Shown here: one piece after another, positions 8,400 through 17,302 of the stretch
Numbering within the stretch: position 1 is the first letter of the stretch
How the letters are laid out: each line of letters opens with the position of its first letter
Source of the DNA: DASPKT01 sp035626475
Lineage (GTDB): Bacteria; Pseudomonadota; Alphaproteobacteria; Azospirillales; Azospirillaceae
Direction: 5' to 3'
DNA: 64,000 nt
Assembly: GCA_035626475.1 (NCBI GenBank)
Contig: DASPNP010000016.1
Location: forward strand, 1 to 64,000
The notes under the pieces: model-generated
Database searches by the model: none
What the model was told of the DNA's origin: nothing
Seen by the model: the letters and a program-made list of their open reading frames with translations, nothing else
Made by a program: the position numbers and the translations under genes

Positions 8400-10349
8400 G
8401 TGAGCGGCGCCCTCCCGCCCGCGGCGCCCGAGGCCGGGCCCACCCTGGACAGCCTGCCCGTCGCCATCGCGCTGGTCGCGCCCGACGGATCGCCCGCCGC
8501 CTGCAACCGCGCCTTCCGCGAGACCTACGGCAGTTCAGCGGCGTCCGGCCTGACGGCATTGCTCGCCACCAGCCGCCGCACCCACCGCGAGGGGCTGCTG
8601 ACCCGGCTGGACGGCGAGGCGGTGGAGGTCTCGGTCCAGGTCGGACCCTACGAGGCGCCGGGCGCGCCGCCGGGCACGCTGTGCGCCGTCATCCAGGACA
8701 TGAGCGCCACCCGGCGGGCCGAGCGCGACCTGGAGGAGGCCGACCAGAAGCTGCAGGAGGCCTGCCGCACCGGGCGGCTGGGCTATTGGGAATACGGCAT
8801 CCGCACCGGCGAGCTGGTCTGGAACGAGGAGGCCTTCGCCGTCTACGGCCAGGACCCCGCGACCTTCCGGCCCGGCTTCGACGCCTTCATGGCGCTGCTG
8901 CACCCCACCGACCGCAAGGGCTTCGGCAACATGCTGGAGAGCGTGGTCAACAATCCCAAGCGCGTCTATGTCGAGTACCGGGTCACCGGCGCCGACGGGC
9001 GGACGCGCTATGTCTCCTCCTCCTGCGCGCCGCGCTTCGACGAGCAGGGCCGCCTCTCCACCCTGTTCGGCATCGCGCTCGACACCACCGACCGGGCCGA
9101 GACGGCGGTCGCGCTGGCCGAGGCCAAGCAGCGGCTGGAGGAGGCGCACAAGACCGGCCGGCTGGGCTATTGGGAATACGGCATCCGCACCGGCCAGCTC
9201 TCCTGGAACGAGGAGGCCTACGAGATCCACGGCCAGGACCTCGGGACCTTCCAGCTGAGCTTCGACAGCTTCCTGGCGCTGCTGCTGCCGGAGGACCGGC
9301 CGCGCTTCGGCAACCAGCTGGAGAGCGTGATCGGCGACCGCAAGCGCGTCTATTTCCAGTACCGCGTCACCGATCCCTCGGGCGAGCTGCGCTACGTCTC
9401 CAGCTCCTGCGCCCCGCGCTTCGCCGCCGACGGGCGGCTTGAGCAGGTCTTCGGCATCATGATCGAGACCACCGAGCAGGCCCGCGCCGCGGCCGCGCTG
9501 GAGCAGGCCAAGGAGCGGGCGGAGAAGGCCTATGCCGAACTGAAGTCGGCGCAGGACCAGCTGGTCATGGCCGAGAAGATGGCCTCGCTCGGCATGCTGG
9601 TCGCCGGCATGGCGCACGAGATCAACACGCCCACCGGCGTGGCGCTCTCCACCGCCAGCCACCTCGCGGCGGAGCTGGAGGAGACCAGCCGCGCCATGGC
9701 CGACGGGCGGCTGACCAAGTCGAAGCTGACCCAGCATTTCGGGGAGGCGCTGGACTGCACCCGGCTGCTGATCTCCTCCACCCAGCGCATCGACGCGCTG
9801 GTGCAGTCCTTCAAGCAGGTGGCGGAGGACCAGGACGAGCGCGAGCGCCGCGTCTTCGACCTGCGCTCCTTCATCGACAGCACCATCGTCGGCGTCTGCG
9901 CCGAGCTGCGCGCCGCCCGGCCGCGGATCGAGGTGGAATGCCCTGATGGGCTGGACATGGACAGCTATCCCGGCGCGCTGGGCCGCACGCTGGCGCACCT
10001 GCTGCGCAACGCCGCCATCCACGCCTTCCCCGCCGGCGCGCCGGGCCATGTGCTGATCTCCGTGGTGCCGGAGCCCCAGGACACCATCGCCATCCTGGTT
10101 GGCGACGACGGCAGCGGCATAGCGCCCGCCGACCTGCACCGCATCTTCGACCCGTTCTTCACCACCGCCCGCAACAAGGGCTGCATCGGCCTCGGCCTGC
10201 ACATGGCGTACAATCTCGTCACCCGGGTGCTGGGCGGCGACATGACCGTGCAGAGCCGCCCGGGCGAGGGCTCCAGCTTCTGGCTGAGACTCCCCCGCTC
10301 GGCCCCCATGGCGCTGTCGGACCGGGTGGCGGAGGAAGTGGAGGGGTAG
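8400..10349 (+). CDS. PAS-PAS sensor histidine kinase with duplicated PAS unit
   Basis: A 649-residue soluble histidine kinase. An N-terminal PAS-like region (about 1-110) is followed by two nearly identical PAS_3-type domains (about 120-240 and 250-370), each opening RLGYWEYGIRTG and spaced exactly 384 bases apart. A coiled coil leads to the H-box GMAHEINTPTG, whose His accepts phosphate. The ATPase domain has LLRNAAIHA (N box), DDGSGI (G1), DPFFTT (F box) and GLGLH (G2). There are no membrane segments. GTG 8400 is the first usable start after an in-frame stop at 8316; its ribosome site is weak. No receiver gene is adjacent on the same strand. The upstream binding protein could be functionally linked, which is inference. 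Confidence 0.88.
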   Translation: MSGALPPAAPEAGPTLDSLPVAIALVAPDGSPAACNRAFRETYGSSAASGLTALLATSRRTHREGLLTRLDGEAVEVSVQVGPYEAPGAPPGTLCAVIQDMSATRRAERDLEEADQKLQEACRTGRLGYWEYGIRTGELVWNEEAFAVYGQDPATFRPGFDAFMALLHPTDRKGFGNMLESVVNNPKRVYVEYRVTGADGRTRYVSSSCAPRFDEQGRLSTLFGIALDTTDRAETAVALAEAKQRLEEAHKTGRLGYWEYGIRTGQLSWNEEAYEIHGQDLGTFQLSFDSFLALLLPEDRPRFGNQLESVIGDRKRVYFQYRVTDPSGELRYVSSSCAPRFAADGRLEQVFGIMIETTEQARAAAALEQAKERAEKAYAELKSAQDQLVMAEKMASLGMLVAGMAHEINTPTGVALSTASHLAAELEETSRAMADGRLTKSKLTQHFGEALDCTRLLISSTQRIDALVQSFKQVAEDQDERERRVFDLRSFIDSTIVGVCAELRAARPRIEVECPDGLDMDSYPGALGRTLAHLLRNAAIHAFPAGAPGHVLISVVPEPQDTIAILVGDDGSGIAPADLHRIFDPFFTTARNKGCIGLGLHMAYNLVTRVLGGDMTVQSRPGEGSSFWLRLPRSAPMALSDRVAEEVEG

Positions 10350-10373
10350 GGGCGAACGTCCGCCTCTCTTCTC

Positions 10374-10578
10374 CGTCACCCCGGCGCAGGCCGGGGCCCA
10401 GGGGTTGCAGTGGGATACGAGGAATGCAGCATCGTAGGTCGCATGGAGCCGCAGGCGCAATGCGACGTTCGGCGGCCAGCATGTCGCATTGCGGCTCCGC
10501 CTCCATGCGACCTACGGGCGCGCTTCATCGACGGTGGATGGCTGCAACCCCTGGGTCCCGGCCTGCGCCGGGATGACG
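10374..10578. repeat. repeat B, copy 1 (outer and inner inverted repeats)
   Basis: Outer arms run CGTCACCCCGGCGCAGGCC...GGGGTTGCAG and CTGCAACCCCTGGG...GGGATGACG. Inside is a second hairpin with arms CGTAGGTCGCATGGAGC and its complement ending CATGCGACCTACG. It lies between the convergent histidine kinase and cheA genes. Confidence 0.85.
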
Positions 10579-10608
10579 GGAGTGGGTATCGGAGCCGTTC
10601 CGCCCCCC

Positions 10609-13509
10609 CTACTCCGCCGCCAGCTCCGCCACCCGCGCCCGCGCGGCCAGGTGGAACAGCTCGTCGCCGTCCAGCACGATGACGACGCGGCCGTCGTTCA
10701 GCAGGGAGACGCCGCCGACGCCGGGGATGTCCAGCAGGCCGGGGTGGCTGTCGCGGACGAACAGGTCGGCGCGCTTGGCGAGGCCCTCCAGCGCCAGGGC
10801 GATCCGCCCCGTGCCGAGGCGCAGCACCACGCCGACGCGGGGGATGCCCGGCGGCTGCGGCGGCGGCGGGGCGTAGCCCAGCACCACCGACAGAGGTGCC
10901 AGCGGCAGGGTGCGGCCCCGGCGCTGGATGGCGGCGCGGCCGTCGGCCTCCACCAGCTCGGCGTCGGAATAGTAGAAGACCTCCTCCACCAGCCGGTCGG
11001 GAATGGCCATGACCTGCCCGTCCACGCCGACCAGCAGCGAGCGCACGATGCTGGCGGTCAGCGGCAAATCGATGGTGAAGCGGGTGCCGGTGCCGGGCTC
11101 GCTGTGGATGGTGATGTGGCCGCCCAGGCGCGTGACGGCGTCGCGCACCACATCCATGCCGACGCCGCGGCCGGACGTCTCGGTCACCGCGTCGGCGGTC
11201 GAGAAGCCCGGCGCGAAGATGAAGTCGCGGATCTGCTCGTCGGACATGCGGCGGCTGGCCTCGTCGGAGACCAGCCCGTTGCGCACCGCCTTCAGCCGGA
11301 TGGCCTCGGCGGACATGCCGCGCCCGTCGTCGGCGACCTCCAGCAGCACCCGGCTGTTGCGCTGGGAGGCGCGCAGCAGCAGGGCGCCCTGGGCCGTCTT
11401 GCCGGCGAACTCGCGCTGCTCCGGGCTCTCGATGCCATGGTCGACGGCGTTGCGCACCATGTGCAGCAGCGGGTCGGACAGCGCCTCCACCGTGCTCTTG
11501 TCGATGCGCACGTCCCCGCCGTCGATCGCCACGCGCACCCGCTTGCCCGAGGCGCGGCACTGGTCGCGGACCACACGCGGGAACTGGTTGAACAGCGTCT
11601 CCACCGGCACGACGCGCAGATCGAGCGCGCTCTCGCGCAGCTGGTCGATGGCGCGGCTCAGCTCGAAATCCAGGTACTCCAGCGCCCGGCGGCGGTCATA
11701 GGCCATCTCCGCCAACTGGCGCGCCAGCGGGTCGTTCTTGCCCAACCGGGCCGCGGCCTCGGTTGCCAGCCGGTCGAGGCGGGTGTCGCGCACCCGGGCG
11801 GCGAGTTGGCCGCTCAGCGGCACCAGCCGGTCCACGCCGGCCATGAAGCGGTCCACCGTGTCGCTGGAGACGCGCAGCATCTGGGTCGAGGAAGGGCTCG
11901 CCGGCGGGGCCGCGGCGGGAGCGGCGGCCGGCTTCGGCGCCTCGGCCGGGCGCGGCGCCTCCTCCACCGGCTTAGGCGCCTCGGCGACGGGCGGCGCGGT
12001 GGGCTCGGGCGCCGGGACGGCCGGGGCGGCGACGACGGCGCCGCCGGGTGCCGCTATGCGGATGAAGTCGCCGCCCGGGTCGATGGCGCGCAGCTCCGCC
12101 GCCATGGCGGGCAGGTCGGACGCGCTGGAGACCAGCACCTTCATCCAGGCGCGGCCGTCGGAGAAGTCGGGCCAGTTGGTGATGGCCTGCACCCGTCCGC
12201 CCAGCCAGGCGACGAAGCGGCTGGCGATCTCCGGCGAGCCCTCGAGGAAGGCGGTGACGATGGCGAGATGGGCGCCCGGGTCCGCCAGCGCCTTGCGCAG
12301 CAGGCCGCTGCTCTCGGGCGACAGGAAGCGCAGCAGGTCCGAATCCAGCCCCAGCTCCGCCAACTCCTCCGATGTGAAGGGCCGGTCCTCGTCGCGCTCG
12401 CGGAAGCTGGCGCGGTCGATATAGGCGCGCACCGCCGCCTCCAGCCGCGTCGCCGCCTCGGCCTCCAGGTCGCTCGGCCGGTCGGTGGCGCGCGAGGCCA
12501 GCAGATCCAGCGTCTCGCGCAGCGGCTCCAGCATCTCCGGCCAGAGCGGCGAGGCTTCCGGCCCGAAGCTGCGGGCGGCGTCGGCGATGCGGCGGACCAG
12601 CGAGGTGGCGCGCGGCAGGCGCATCACGTCCAGCGTGGTGCCGACCCGGTCCATCACCTCGGCCAGCCCGCCCTCGCCGGCGCCCTCCAGCAGCTCCCGG
12701 GCACGCGCCAAGCCACGGGCCAACGCCGCGGCGTTGTGGTCGGCCAGCAGGGTGGTGAGGATGGCGGTACCGGCATCCTTGCCGCTGACCCGGCCCACCC
12801 GGGCGCTGGCCAGGGCCACCGCCTGCAGGTCGGCCAGCAGCGCGTCGGCGTCGCGCCCAGCCAGATGGGCGCGGAAGGCGCGCAGCGTGTCGGCGAAGGG
12901 CAGGAAGGACAGGCGCTCGCAGCCGATCTCCAGCCGCTCCGCCGTCTCGTCGACGGCCCTGGCGCCGTCCTCGTCCAGGCTGTCCAAATCGAGGGTGCGG
13001 GTCAGATCCGCCATGCCCTCGCGCAGATGCTCGACGAACAGGTTCAGCAGCCGCTCATTGGCGTGCAGGCGGGGCTTCTCCACGGGGGTGGGCGGCGGCA
13101 GGGCGGCGCCGGACGGGCGGTGGGCATCCGGGTCGCCGGCAGCCTCCAGCCGCTTCAGCAGGCCGGCGGGTACGGTGCCGTCGTGGCGGCTCTCCACCGC
13201 CACCTCGACCAGCACGCGGACGGCGTCGACCGCCTCCACCAGCAGCTCGGACGTCCCCTCGTCCAGCGGCGCCAACCCTGAGCGGATGCGGCCCAGCACC
13301 GTCTCGGCATGGTGGGCGATCTTCTCGATGGCGAACAGGTCCATGGCCCGGGACGAGCCCTTGAGCGAATGGAAGGCGCGGAACAGCGCGCCGATCCGCT
13401 CCGCCGCCGGGACGTCCATCCCTTGGGCGAGCAGCCGCTCGGAGGCGTCGAGATGCTCGTTCGCCTCGACCGCGTACTGCCGCCACAGGGTCTCGACCAG
13501 TTCGCTCAT
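10609..13509 (-). CDS. cheA: chemotaxis histidine kinase CheA
   Basis: A 966-residue kinase, longer than the usual 650-750. An N-terminal HPt domain carries the phosphorylatable His47 in ALFRAFHSLKGSSRAMD. A long helical region of unclear fold covers about 110-430. A Pro/Ala-rich linker follows, then the dimerisation helix pair (MLRVSSDTVDRFMAGVDRLV). The HATPase domain has HMVRNAVDHGIE (N box), DDGRGMS (G1) and GRGVGMDVV (G2). The C-terminal CheW-like domain docks the receptor array. The region contains no obvious CheY-binding P2 domain, and there is no fused receiver. It is the last gene of the MCP-cheR-cheW-cheB-cheY-cheA row, 10 bases after the receiver gene. It should phosphorylate the neighbouring CheY-like and CheB receivers. 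Confidence 0.93.
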   Translation of the reverse strand: MSELVETLWRQYAVEANEHLDASERLLAQGMDVPAAERIGALFRAFHSLKGSSRAMDLFAIEKIAHHAETVLGRIRSGLAPLDEGTSELLVEAVDAVRVLVEVAVESRHDGTVPAGLLKRLEAAGDPDAHRPSGAALPPPTPVEKPRLHANERLLNLFVEHLREGMADLTRTLDLDSLDEDGARAVDETAERLEIGCERLSFLPFADTLRAFRAHLAGRDADALLADLQAVALASARVGRVSGKDAGTAILTTLLADHNAAALARGLARARELLEGAGEGGLAEVMDRVGTTLDVMRLPRATSLVRRIADAARSFGPEASPLWPEMLEPLRETLDLLASRATDRPSDLEAEAATRLEAAVRAYIDRASFRERDEDRPFTSEELAELGLDSDLLRFLSPESSGLLRKALADPGAHLAIVTAFLEGSPEIASRFVAWLGGRVQAITNWPDFSDGRAWMKVLVSSASDLPAMAAELRAIDPGGDFIRIAAPGGAVVAAPAVPAPEPTAPPVAEAPKPVEEAPRPAEAPKPAAAPAAAPPASPSSTQMLRVSSDTVDRFMAGVDRLVPLSGQLAARVRDTRLDRLATEAAARLGKNDPLARQLAEMAYDRRRALEYLDFELSRAIDQLRESALDLRVVPVETLFNQFPRVVRDQCRASGKRVRVAIDGGDVRIDKSTVEALSDPLLHMVRNAVDHGIESPEQREFAGKTAQGALLLRASQRNSRVLLEVADDGRGMSAEAIRLKAVRNGLVSDEASRRMSDEQIRDFIFAPGFSTADAVTETSGRGVGMDVVRDAVTRLGGHITIHSEPGTGTRFTIDLPLTASIVRSLLVGVDGQVMAIPDRLVEEVFYYSDAELVEADGRAAIQRRGRTLPLAPLSVVLGYAPPPPQPPGIPRVGVVLRLGTGRIALALEGLAKRADLFVRDSHPGLLDIPGVGGVSLLNDGRVVIVLDGDELFHLAARARVAELAAE

Positions 13510-13519
13510 CGGCGGCGGC

Positions 13520-13942
13520 TCAGACGCGCTGCGGCATCGGCAGGCCGACGGCGCGGCGGATGGCGACGATGATGTCGTGGCCCTTCTTGTGGGCGAGGTC
13601 GAGGCTCATGGTGCCGGACGGCTTGGGGATCACCTCGAAGGCGCCGAGGCTGCGCGCCTCGTTGGCCTCGGGGCTGCCGATCTGGGCGACGGAGGAGACG
13701 ATGATCACCTTGGCGCGGGAGGTCAGCGACAGGTGCTCCATCACCTCCAGGCCGGACATGCCGGGCATCTCGATGTCCAGCAGGATGACGTCGGGCTTCA
13801 GGTTCTTCGCCATCTCCAGGGCGACCTGCCCGTTCTCGGCGGAGCCGACGAGGTCCAGCTCCTCGTCGGAGCGGACGATGTCGCCGATGATCGTCCGCAT
13901 GAGGATCGAATCGTCGACGATGAGGATGCGGGGCTGCGACAT
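13520..13942 (-). CDS. cheY: CheY-type single-domain response regulator
   Basis: A 140-residue receiver with no output domain. The phosphoacceptor site is Asp56 in LLDIEMPGMSG. The acidic pair Asp10-Asp11 binds magnesium, and Lys107 in the EVIPKPSG loop is the conserved lysine. The loop SSVAQIGSPEANEARSLGA and the long C-terminus after the KP motif resemble the receiver half of CheB more than Escherichia CheY, so it may have split from a CheB-like ancestor. It lies 24 bases after cheB and 10 bases before cheA, in one transcript. The partner (flagellar switch or another output) cannot be read from the sequence. Confidence 0.88.
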   Translation of the reverse strand: MSQPRILIVDDSILMRTIIGDIVRSDEELDLVGSAENGQVALEMAKNLKPDVILLDIEMPGMSGLEVMEHLSLTSRAKVIIVSSVAQIGSPEANEARSLGAFEVIPKPSGTMSLDLAHKKGHDIIVAIRRAVGLPMPQRV

Positions 13943-13966
13943 GGGGTGAGCTCCAGACTTCTCTGC

Positions 13967-15040
13967 TTATCGATTGAACCAGGAATTCAGCCTGCGCGCG
14001 ATGGCGCCGACCGGAAGGACGTCGGTGGCGAGGCCGGCGCGGATGGCGGCGCCCGGCATGCCCGGCACGGCGCAGCTGGCCGGGTCCTGCACCAGCACCG
14101 GCAGGTCGCGCTCGCGCAAGAACCGGGCGCCGCCGCTGCCGTCCTCGCCCATGCCGGTCAGGATGATCGCGACGGGGGCGCGGGCGGCCTCGGCGGCGGA
14201 GGCGAAGAGGATGTTGGCGCTGGGATGGTGCGGCTCGCCGCTGTCGGCCACGGCGCGCAGGATCAGGCGCCCGTCGGCGAGCCTGCGCACGGCATGGTCG
14301 GCGCCGCCGCGCAGGATGGTGACGGTGCCGGCCTCCAGCATCGTGCCGTCGGCGCCTTCCGAGACGGGGCGGCCGATCTGGCGGGCCAGCGACAGGGCGA
14401 AACCGGCGGTGAAGGTCCCGGGCATGTGCTGCGCCACCACGACCGGGCAGGGCGCGCGGTCCATCTGCGCCAGCAGCTCGCCCAACGCCACCGGGCCGCC
14501 GGTGGAGACGCCGACCACCACCAGGTCGGGCCGGGCGATCCGGCGGGCGGCAACCGGAGCCAGCGCCGGGGGCGGCGCCGTCTCGGCCGGGCGCGGCTCG
14601 GCCCCGCCGCTGGCGGCCCGGCGCCACTGGCCCCAATGGCGCACCTTGTCGGTCAGCTGCCGCTCGATCGAGGCCATGTCGAGCCGGATGAAGCTGCTGT
14701 TCTTGCACACGAAATCCACCGCACCCGCCTCCAGCGCGCGGATGGTGGCGGCGGCGCCCTCCGAGGTCTCGTTGGAGACCATGATGACCGGCGGGCCCTT
14801 CTCGCGGTGGATGGCGCCCACCGCCTCGATGCCGTCCATGATCGGCATGTTGAGGTCCATGGCGATGACGTGCGGCTTCAGCTTGCGGAACAGGCGGATC
14901 GCCTCGGCGCCGTTGCGCGCCTCGCCCACCACCTCCACGTCGCCGCAGCCCTCCATCATCTTGCGCAGGGCGGTGCGCATGAAGTTGCTGTCGTCCACCA
15001 GCAGCAGCCGGACCGCCTCGTTCCGGGATTCAGCGTGCAT
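13967..15040 (-). CDS. cheB: chemotaxis protein-glutamate methylesterase CheB
   Basis: A 357-residue adaptation enzyme that demethylates or deamidates receptor glutamates/glutamines. The N-terminal receiver has Asp16-Asp17 and the phosphoacceptor Asp62 (MDLNMPIMDG). After a proline/alanine linker (about 141-168) comes the catalytic domain with the Ser179-His205-Asp300 triad in GVSTGGP, AQHMPGTF and LTGMGEDG. The start overlaps the triple-CheW gene by 11 bases, which suggests coupled translation. It pairs with CheR two genes upstream, so this system has full methylation-based adaptation. Confidence 0.94.
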   Translation of the reverse strand: MHAESRNEAVRLLLVDDSNFMRTALRKMMEGCGDVEVVGEARNGAEAIRLFRKLKPHVIAMDLNMPIMDGIEAVGAIHREKGPPVIMVSNETSEGAAATIRALEAGAVDFVCKNSSFIRLDMASIERQLTDKVRHWGQWRRAASGGAEPRPAETAPPPALAPVAARRIARPDLVVVGVSTGGPVALGELLAQMDRAPCPVVVAQHMPGTFTAGFALSLARQIGRPVSEGADGTMLEAGTVTILRGGADHAVRRLADGRLILRAVADSGEPHHPSANILFASAAEAARAPVAIILTGMGEDGSGGARFLRERDLPVLVQDPASCAVPGMPGAAIRAGLATDVLPVGAIARRLNSWFNR

Positions 15041-16361
15041 CGGCGGCCCCCCGCATCTGGGCGTAGAGCCCGTCCGGCCGCAGCAGCGGCACCAGCGCGC
15101 CGTCCAGCTCGGCCATGGCCTCGGTCAGCGCGTCCTCCACCGGCGAGACGAGATCCTCCGCCACCCGGCGGATGCGCAGCACCGCGTCGGCGACCAGCGC
15201 CACCTGGCCGCCGCCCGCCTCCACCACCAGCGCCACGCCGGCCTCGCGCGGCGTGCCCTCGCCCAGCACGGCGCGGAGGTCGACCGAGGGCATGACGTCG
15301 CCGTCGCGCCCGAACACCCCGTCCGGCCCGGCATCGGCCGGCGGCAGCGAGGCGGCTCCGGCGAAGGGCACCACCCGGCGCACGCGGCCCAGCTCCAGCG
15401 CGTAAAGCCGGCCGCCGACCCGCAGCGGCACCAGCCGGCGCATGACCCGCTTCGCCTGCGGCGGCTCGGGCGGCGTCCAGTCCGGCACCAGCCGGGCGAT
15501 GCCCTCCAGGCTGTTCTCGATCATCGCCATCCCTCCCGCGACGGGGACCACCGCCCCGCCCAGCTCGACCGTTCCATCCCGCAGGACCGACAGCGGCACC
15601 CGCGCCATGCCGCGCACGGCATCGGCCAGCACCCCCAGCTCGCCCCGCGCCGTGGCGTAGACGATGGCGAGCGGGGCCTCGGCGCACGGCCGGCCCAGCA
15701 GCTCCAGCAGCGGCACCGCCCGCCCGCGCAGCCGCGCCATGCCGGCCAGCCTGCCGCCGCGCCGGGGCAGCGGCCGCACCTCGCCCGCCGGCGCCACATA
15801 AGCCAGCCCGTCCGTTTCCAGCGCCAGCAGCCGTCCGCCGACCTCCGCCAGCAGCAGCCGGGCCATCGGCTCCGGCAACGACGCGGGCGGCTCCAGCTCG
15901 GGCATGAGGGCAACCGGCGCCTCGGCCAGGGCCAGGCCCATGGCGAGCTCGATCCGCTCCGGGTCCAGCAGCAGGTAGCGGCGGTCCTCCTCCACGACCG
16001 TGCGCAGGACCGGGCCGGCGAAGGGGTCGAACTCGGCATCGCCGCCCGGCACGATCGGCGATCCCAGCCCGCCCGCGCCCAGCGCCATCGGTCCCCTGCC
16101 GGTGCGCACCACCACATGCAGCGGCGCCGCCGGCCGGGTGCGCACATCGCCTCCCCGGGCGTCATGGCCGGGCGCGCCCGGCAGCAGCAGCGGGTCGATG
16201 CTGGGCAGCACCTGGCCGTGGACGGTGGCGACGCCGCGCACGTAAGCAGGGCTGAAGGGCAGGCGCGCCACGGGCCCGGCCTCCGTCACCTCGGCCACGT
16301 CGCCGACCGGGACGGCGAACCAGCGCTCCTCCTGGTGGAAGGTCAGGTGGACGGCGCTCAT
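15030..16361 (-). CDS. protein with three CheW-like domains
   Basis: A 443-residue coupling-type protein. Three CheW/SH3-like units can be seen: about 1-140 (LTFHQEERWFAVPVGDVAEV), about 165-290 (LLLAEVGGRLLALETDGLAYV) and about 312-440 (LVPLRVGGRLYALELGRVRRV). Each ends in the hydrophobic/acidic pattern of CheW, with GVATVHGQVLPSID in the first unit. CheW normally has one domain of about 150-170 residues and bridges receptors to CheA. Three in one chain is unusual; it may act as a scaffold that crosslinks the array. It overlaps cheR by 4 bases (ATGA) and cheB by 11, and there is no separate single-domain cheW in the row. Confidence 0.82.
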   Translation of the reverse strand: MSAVHLTFHQEERWFAVPVGDVAEVTEAGPVARLPFSPAYVRGVATVHGQVLPSIDPLLLPGAPGHDARGGDVRTRPAAPLHVVVRTGRGPMALGAGGLGSPIVPGGDAEFDPFAGPVLRTVVEEDRRYLLLDPERIELAMGLALAEAPVALMPELEPPASLPEPMARLLLAEVGGRLLALETDGLAYVAPAGEVRPLPRRGGRLAGMARLRGRAVPLLELLGRPCAEAPLAIVYATARGELGVLADAVRGMARVPLSVLRDGTVELGGAVVPVAGGMAMIENSLEGIARLVPDWTPPEPPQAKRVMRRLVPLRVGGRLYALELGRVRRVVPFAGAASLPPADAGPDGVFGRDGDVMPSVDLRAVLGEGTPREAGVALVVEAGGGQVALVADAVLRIRRVAEDLVSPVEDALTEAMAELDGALVPLLRPDGLYAQMRGAADAR

Positions 16362-17299
16362 CGCGGCGCCCCCTTCAGCCTGTAGGCCAGCGCCCGCTCG
16401 CCCATGACCCGCTCGAACAGCTCGGGCCGGTCGGGGCGGTCGCTGGCGCCCAGCACCAGCCAGCCGCCCGGCGCCAGCGACGACGCCAGCTGCGACTGGG
16501 CGCGGCGGCGCCCCTCCTCGTCGAAATAGATCAGCACGTTGCGGCAGCAGACCAGGTCGAAGCCGGTCTCGGGCGGCGCGTCGGAGACGAGGTTGTGCTG
16601 GCGGAACCGCACCAGCCGCCGCGCGTCGGCCCGCACGCGCCGCAGCCCGTGGCCCCCACCCTCCGGCCCGCCTTCCAGCGGCACGAACCAGGGCAGATAG
16701 TCCGGCGGCAGGTCGCGGAAGGGGCCCAGCCCCTCCCCGCCATAGGCGCCGCCCTTGGCCAGCGTCACCATGTGGCGGCTGATGTCGGTGCCCAGCACGT
16801 CGACGGTCCAGTCGGTCTCCATCCCCGCCCCCGTACGCCGGGCATGGCGGAGGTCGGCCAGCGCCTCCAGCGCCAGGATCGCCAGGGTGTAGGGCTCCTC
16901 CCCGCTGGCGCAGCCGGCGCTCCAGAGGCGCAAGTTGCGGCGCCCCTCCGCCGCGGCCGCCTTGATCAGCGCGGGCAGGACGGTGCGGCGCAGCTGCTCC
17001 TGCTGCGGCGGGTCGCGGAAGAAATAGGTCTCGTGGACGGTGAGGCTCTCGATCAGGCTCAGCCAGTCCGGGCTGTCGGGCGGCGAGGCCTCGATGAGGG
17101 CCACCCAGCCGTCCAGCGCCGCCGACGGGATCACCGCCAGGATGCGCTCCAGCTTGCGCTCCACCGCGCGCTCGTGGCGGATGCCGCTCTTGCGGCGGAC
17201 ATCCTCCAGCAGCCGGCGGGCGAGCATGGTGGTGCCGCCCCCGGCGCCGCCGGAAGCGGAGCGGTCCAGCAGGTCCGGGGAGCCCGGGCCCGCCGCCAT
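16358..17299 (-). CDS. cheR: chemotaxis receptor methyltransferase CheR
   Basis: A 313-residue SAM-dependent methyltransferase that methylates glutamates of chemoreceptors. The N-terminal helical domain has SLTVHETYFFRDP, a CheR hallmark. The SAM site is LRLWSAGCASGEEPYTLAI, followed by VLGTDIS and the FDLVCCRNVLIYFD block. The C-terminus has the usual GGWLVLGASD. The start at 17299 lies just after the MCP stop but has no clear ribosome site. ATG 17227 (giving 289 residues, MLARRLLEDV) has a better G-rich leader and would fit the family length well. Its stop overlaps the triple-CheW start (ATGA). Confidence 0.92.
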   Translation of the reverse strand: MAAGPGSPDLLDRSASGGAGGGTTMLARRLLEDVRRKSGIRHERAVERKLERILAVIPSAALDGWVALIEASPPDSPDWLSLIESLTVHETYFFRDPPQQEQLRRTVLPALIKAAAAEGRRNLRLWSAGCASGEEPYTLAILALEALADLRHARRTGAGMETDWTVDVLGTDISRHMVTLAKGGAYGGEGLGPFRDLPPDYLPWFVPLEGGPEGGGHGLRRVRADARRLVRFRQHNLVSDAPPETGFDLVCCRNVLIYFDEEGRRRAQSQLASSLAPGGWLVLGASDRPDRPELFERVMGERALAYRLKGAPR

Positions 17300-17302
17300 G
17301 GA

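Noticed and set aside
8329..8403. A 24-codon leader ORF whose stop overlaps the GTG of the histidine kinase
   Set aside because: No ribosome site precedes ATG 8329 and the peptide has no attenuator-like residue run; the overlap can be chance in GC-rich DNA.
10489..13281. Long antisense frame across cheA (930 codons)
   Set aside because: It is a mirror of high third-position GC in cheA; the translation is low-complexity and has no domain.
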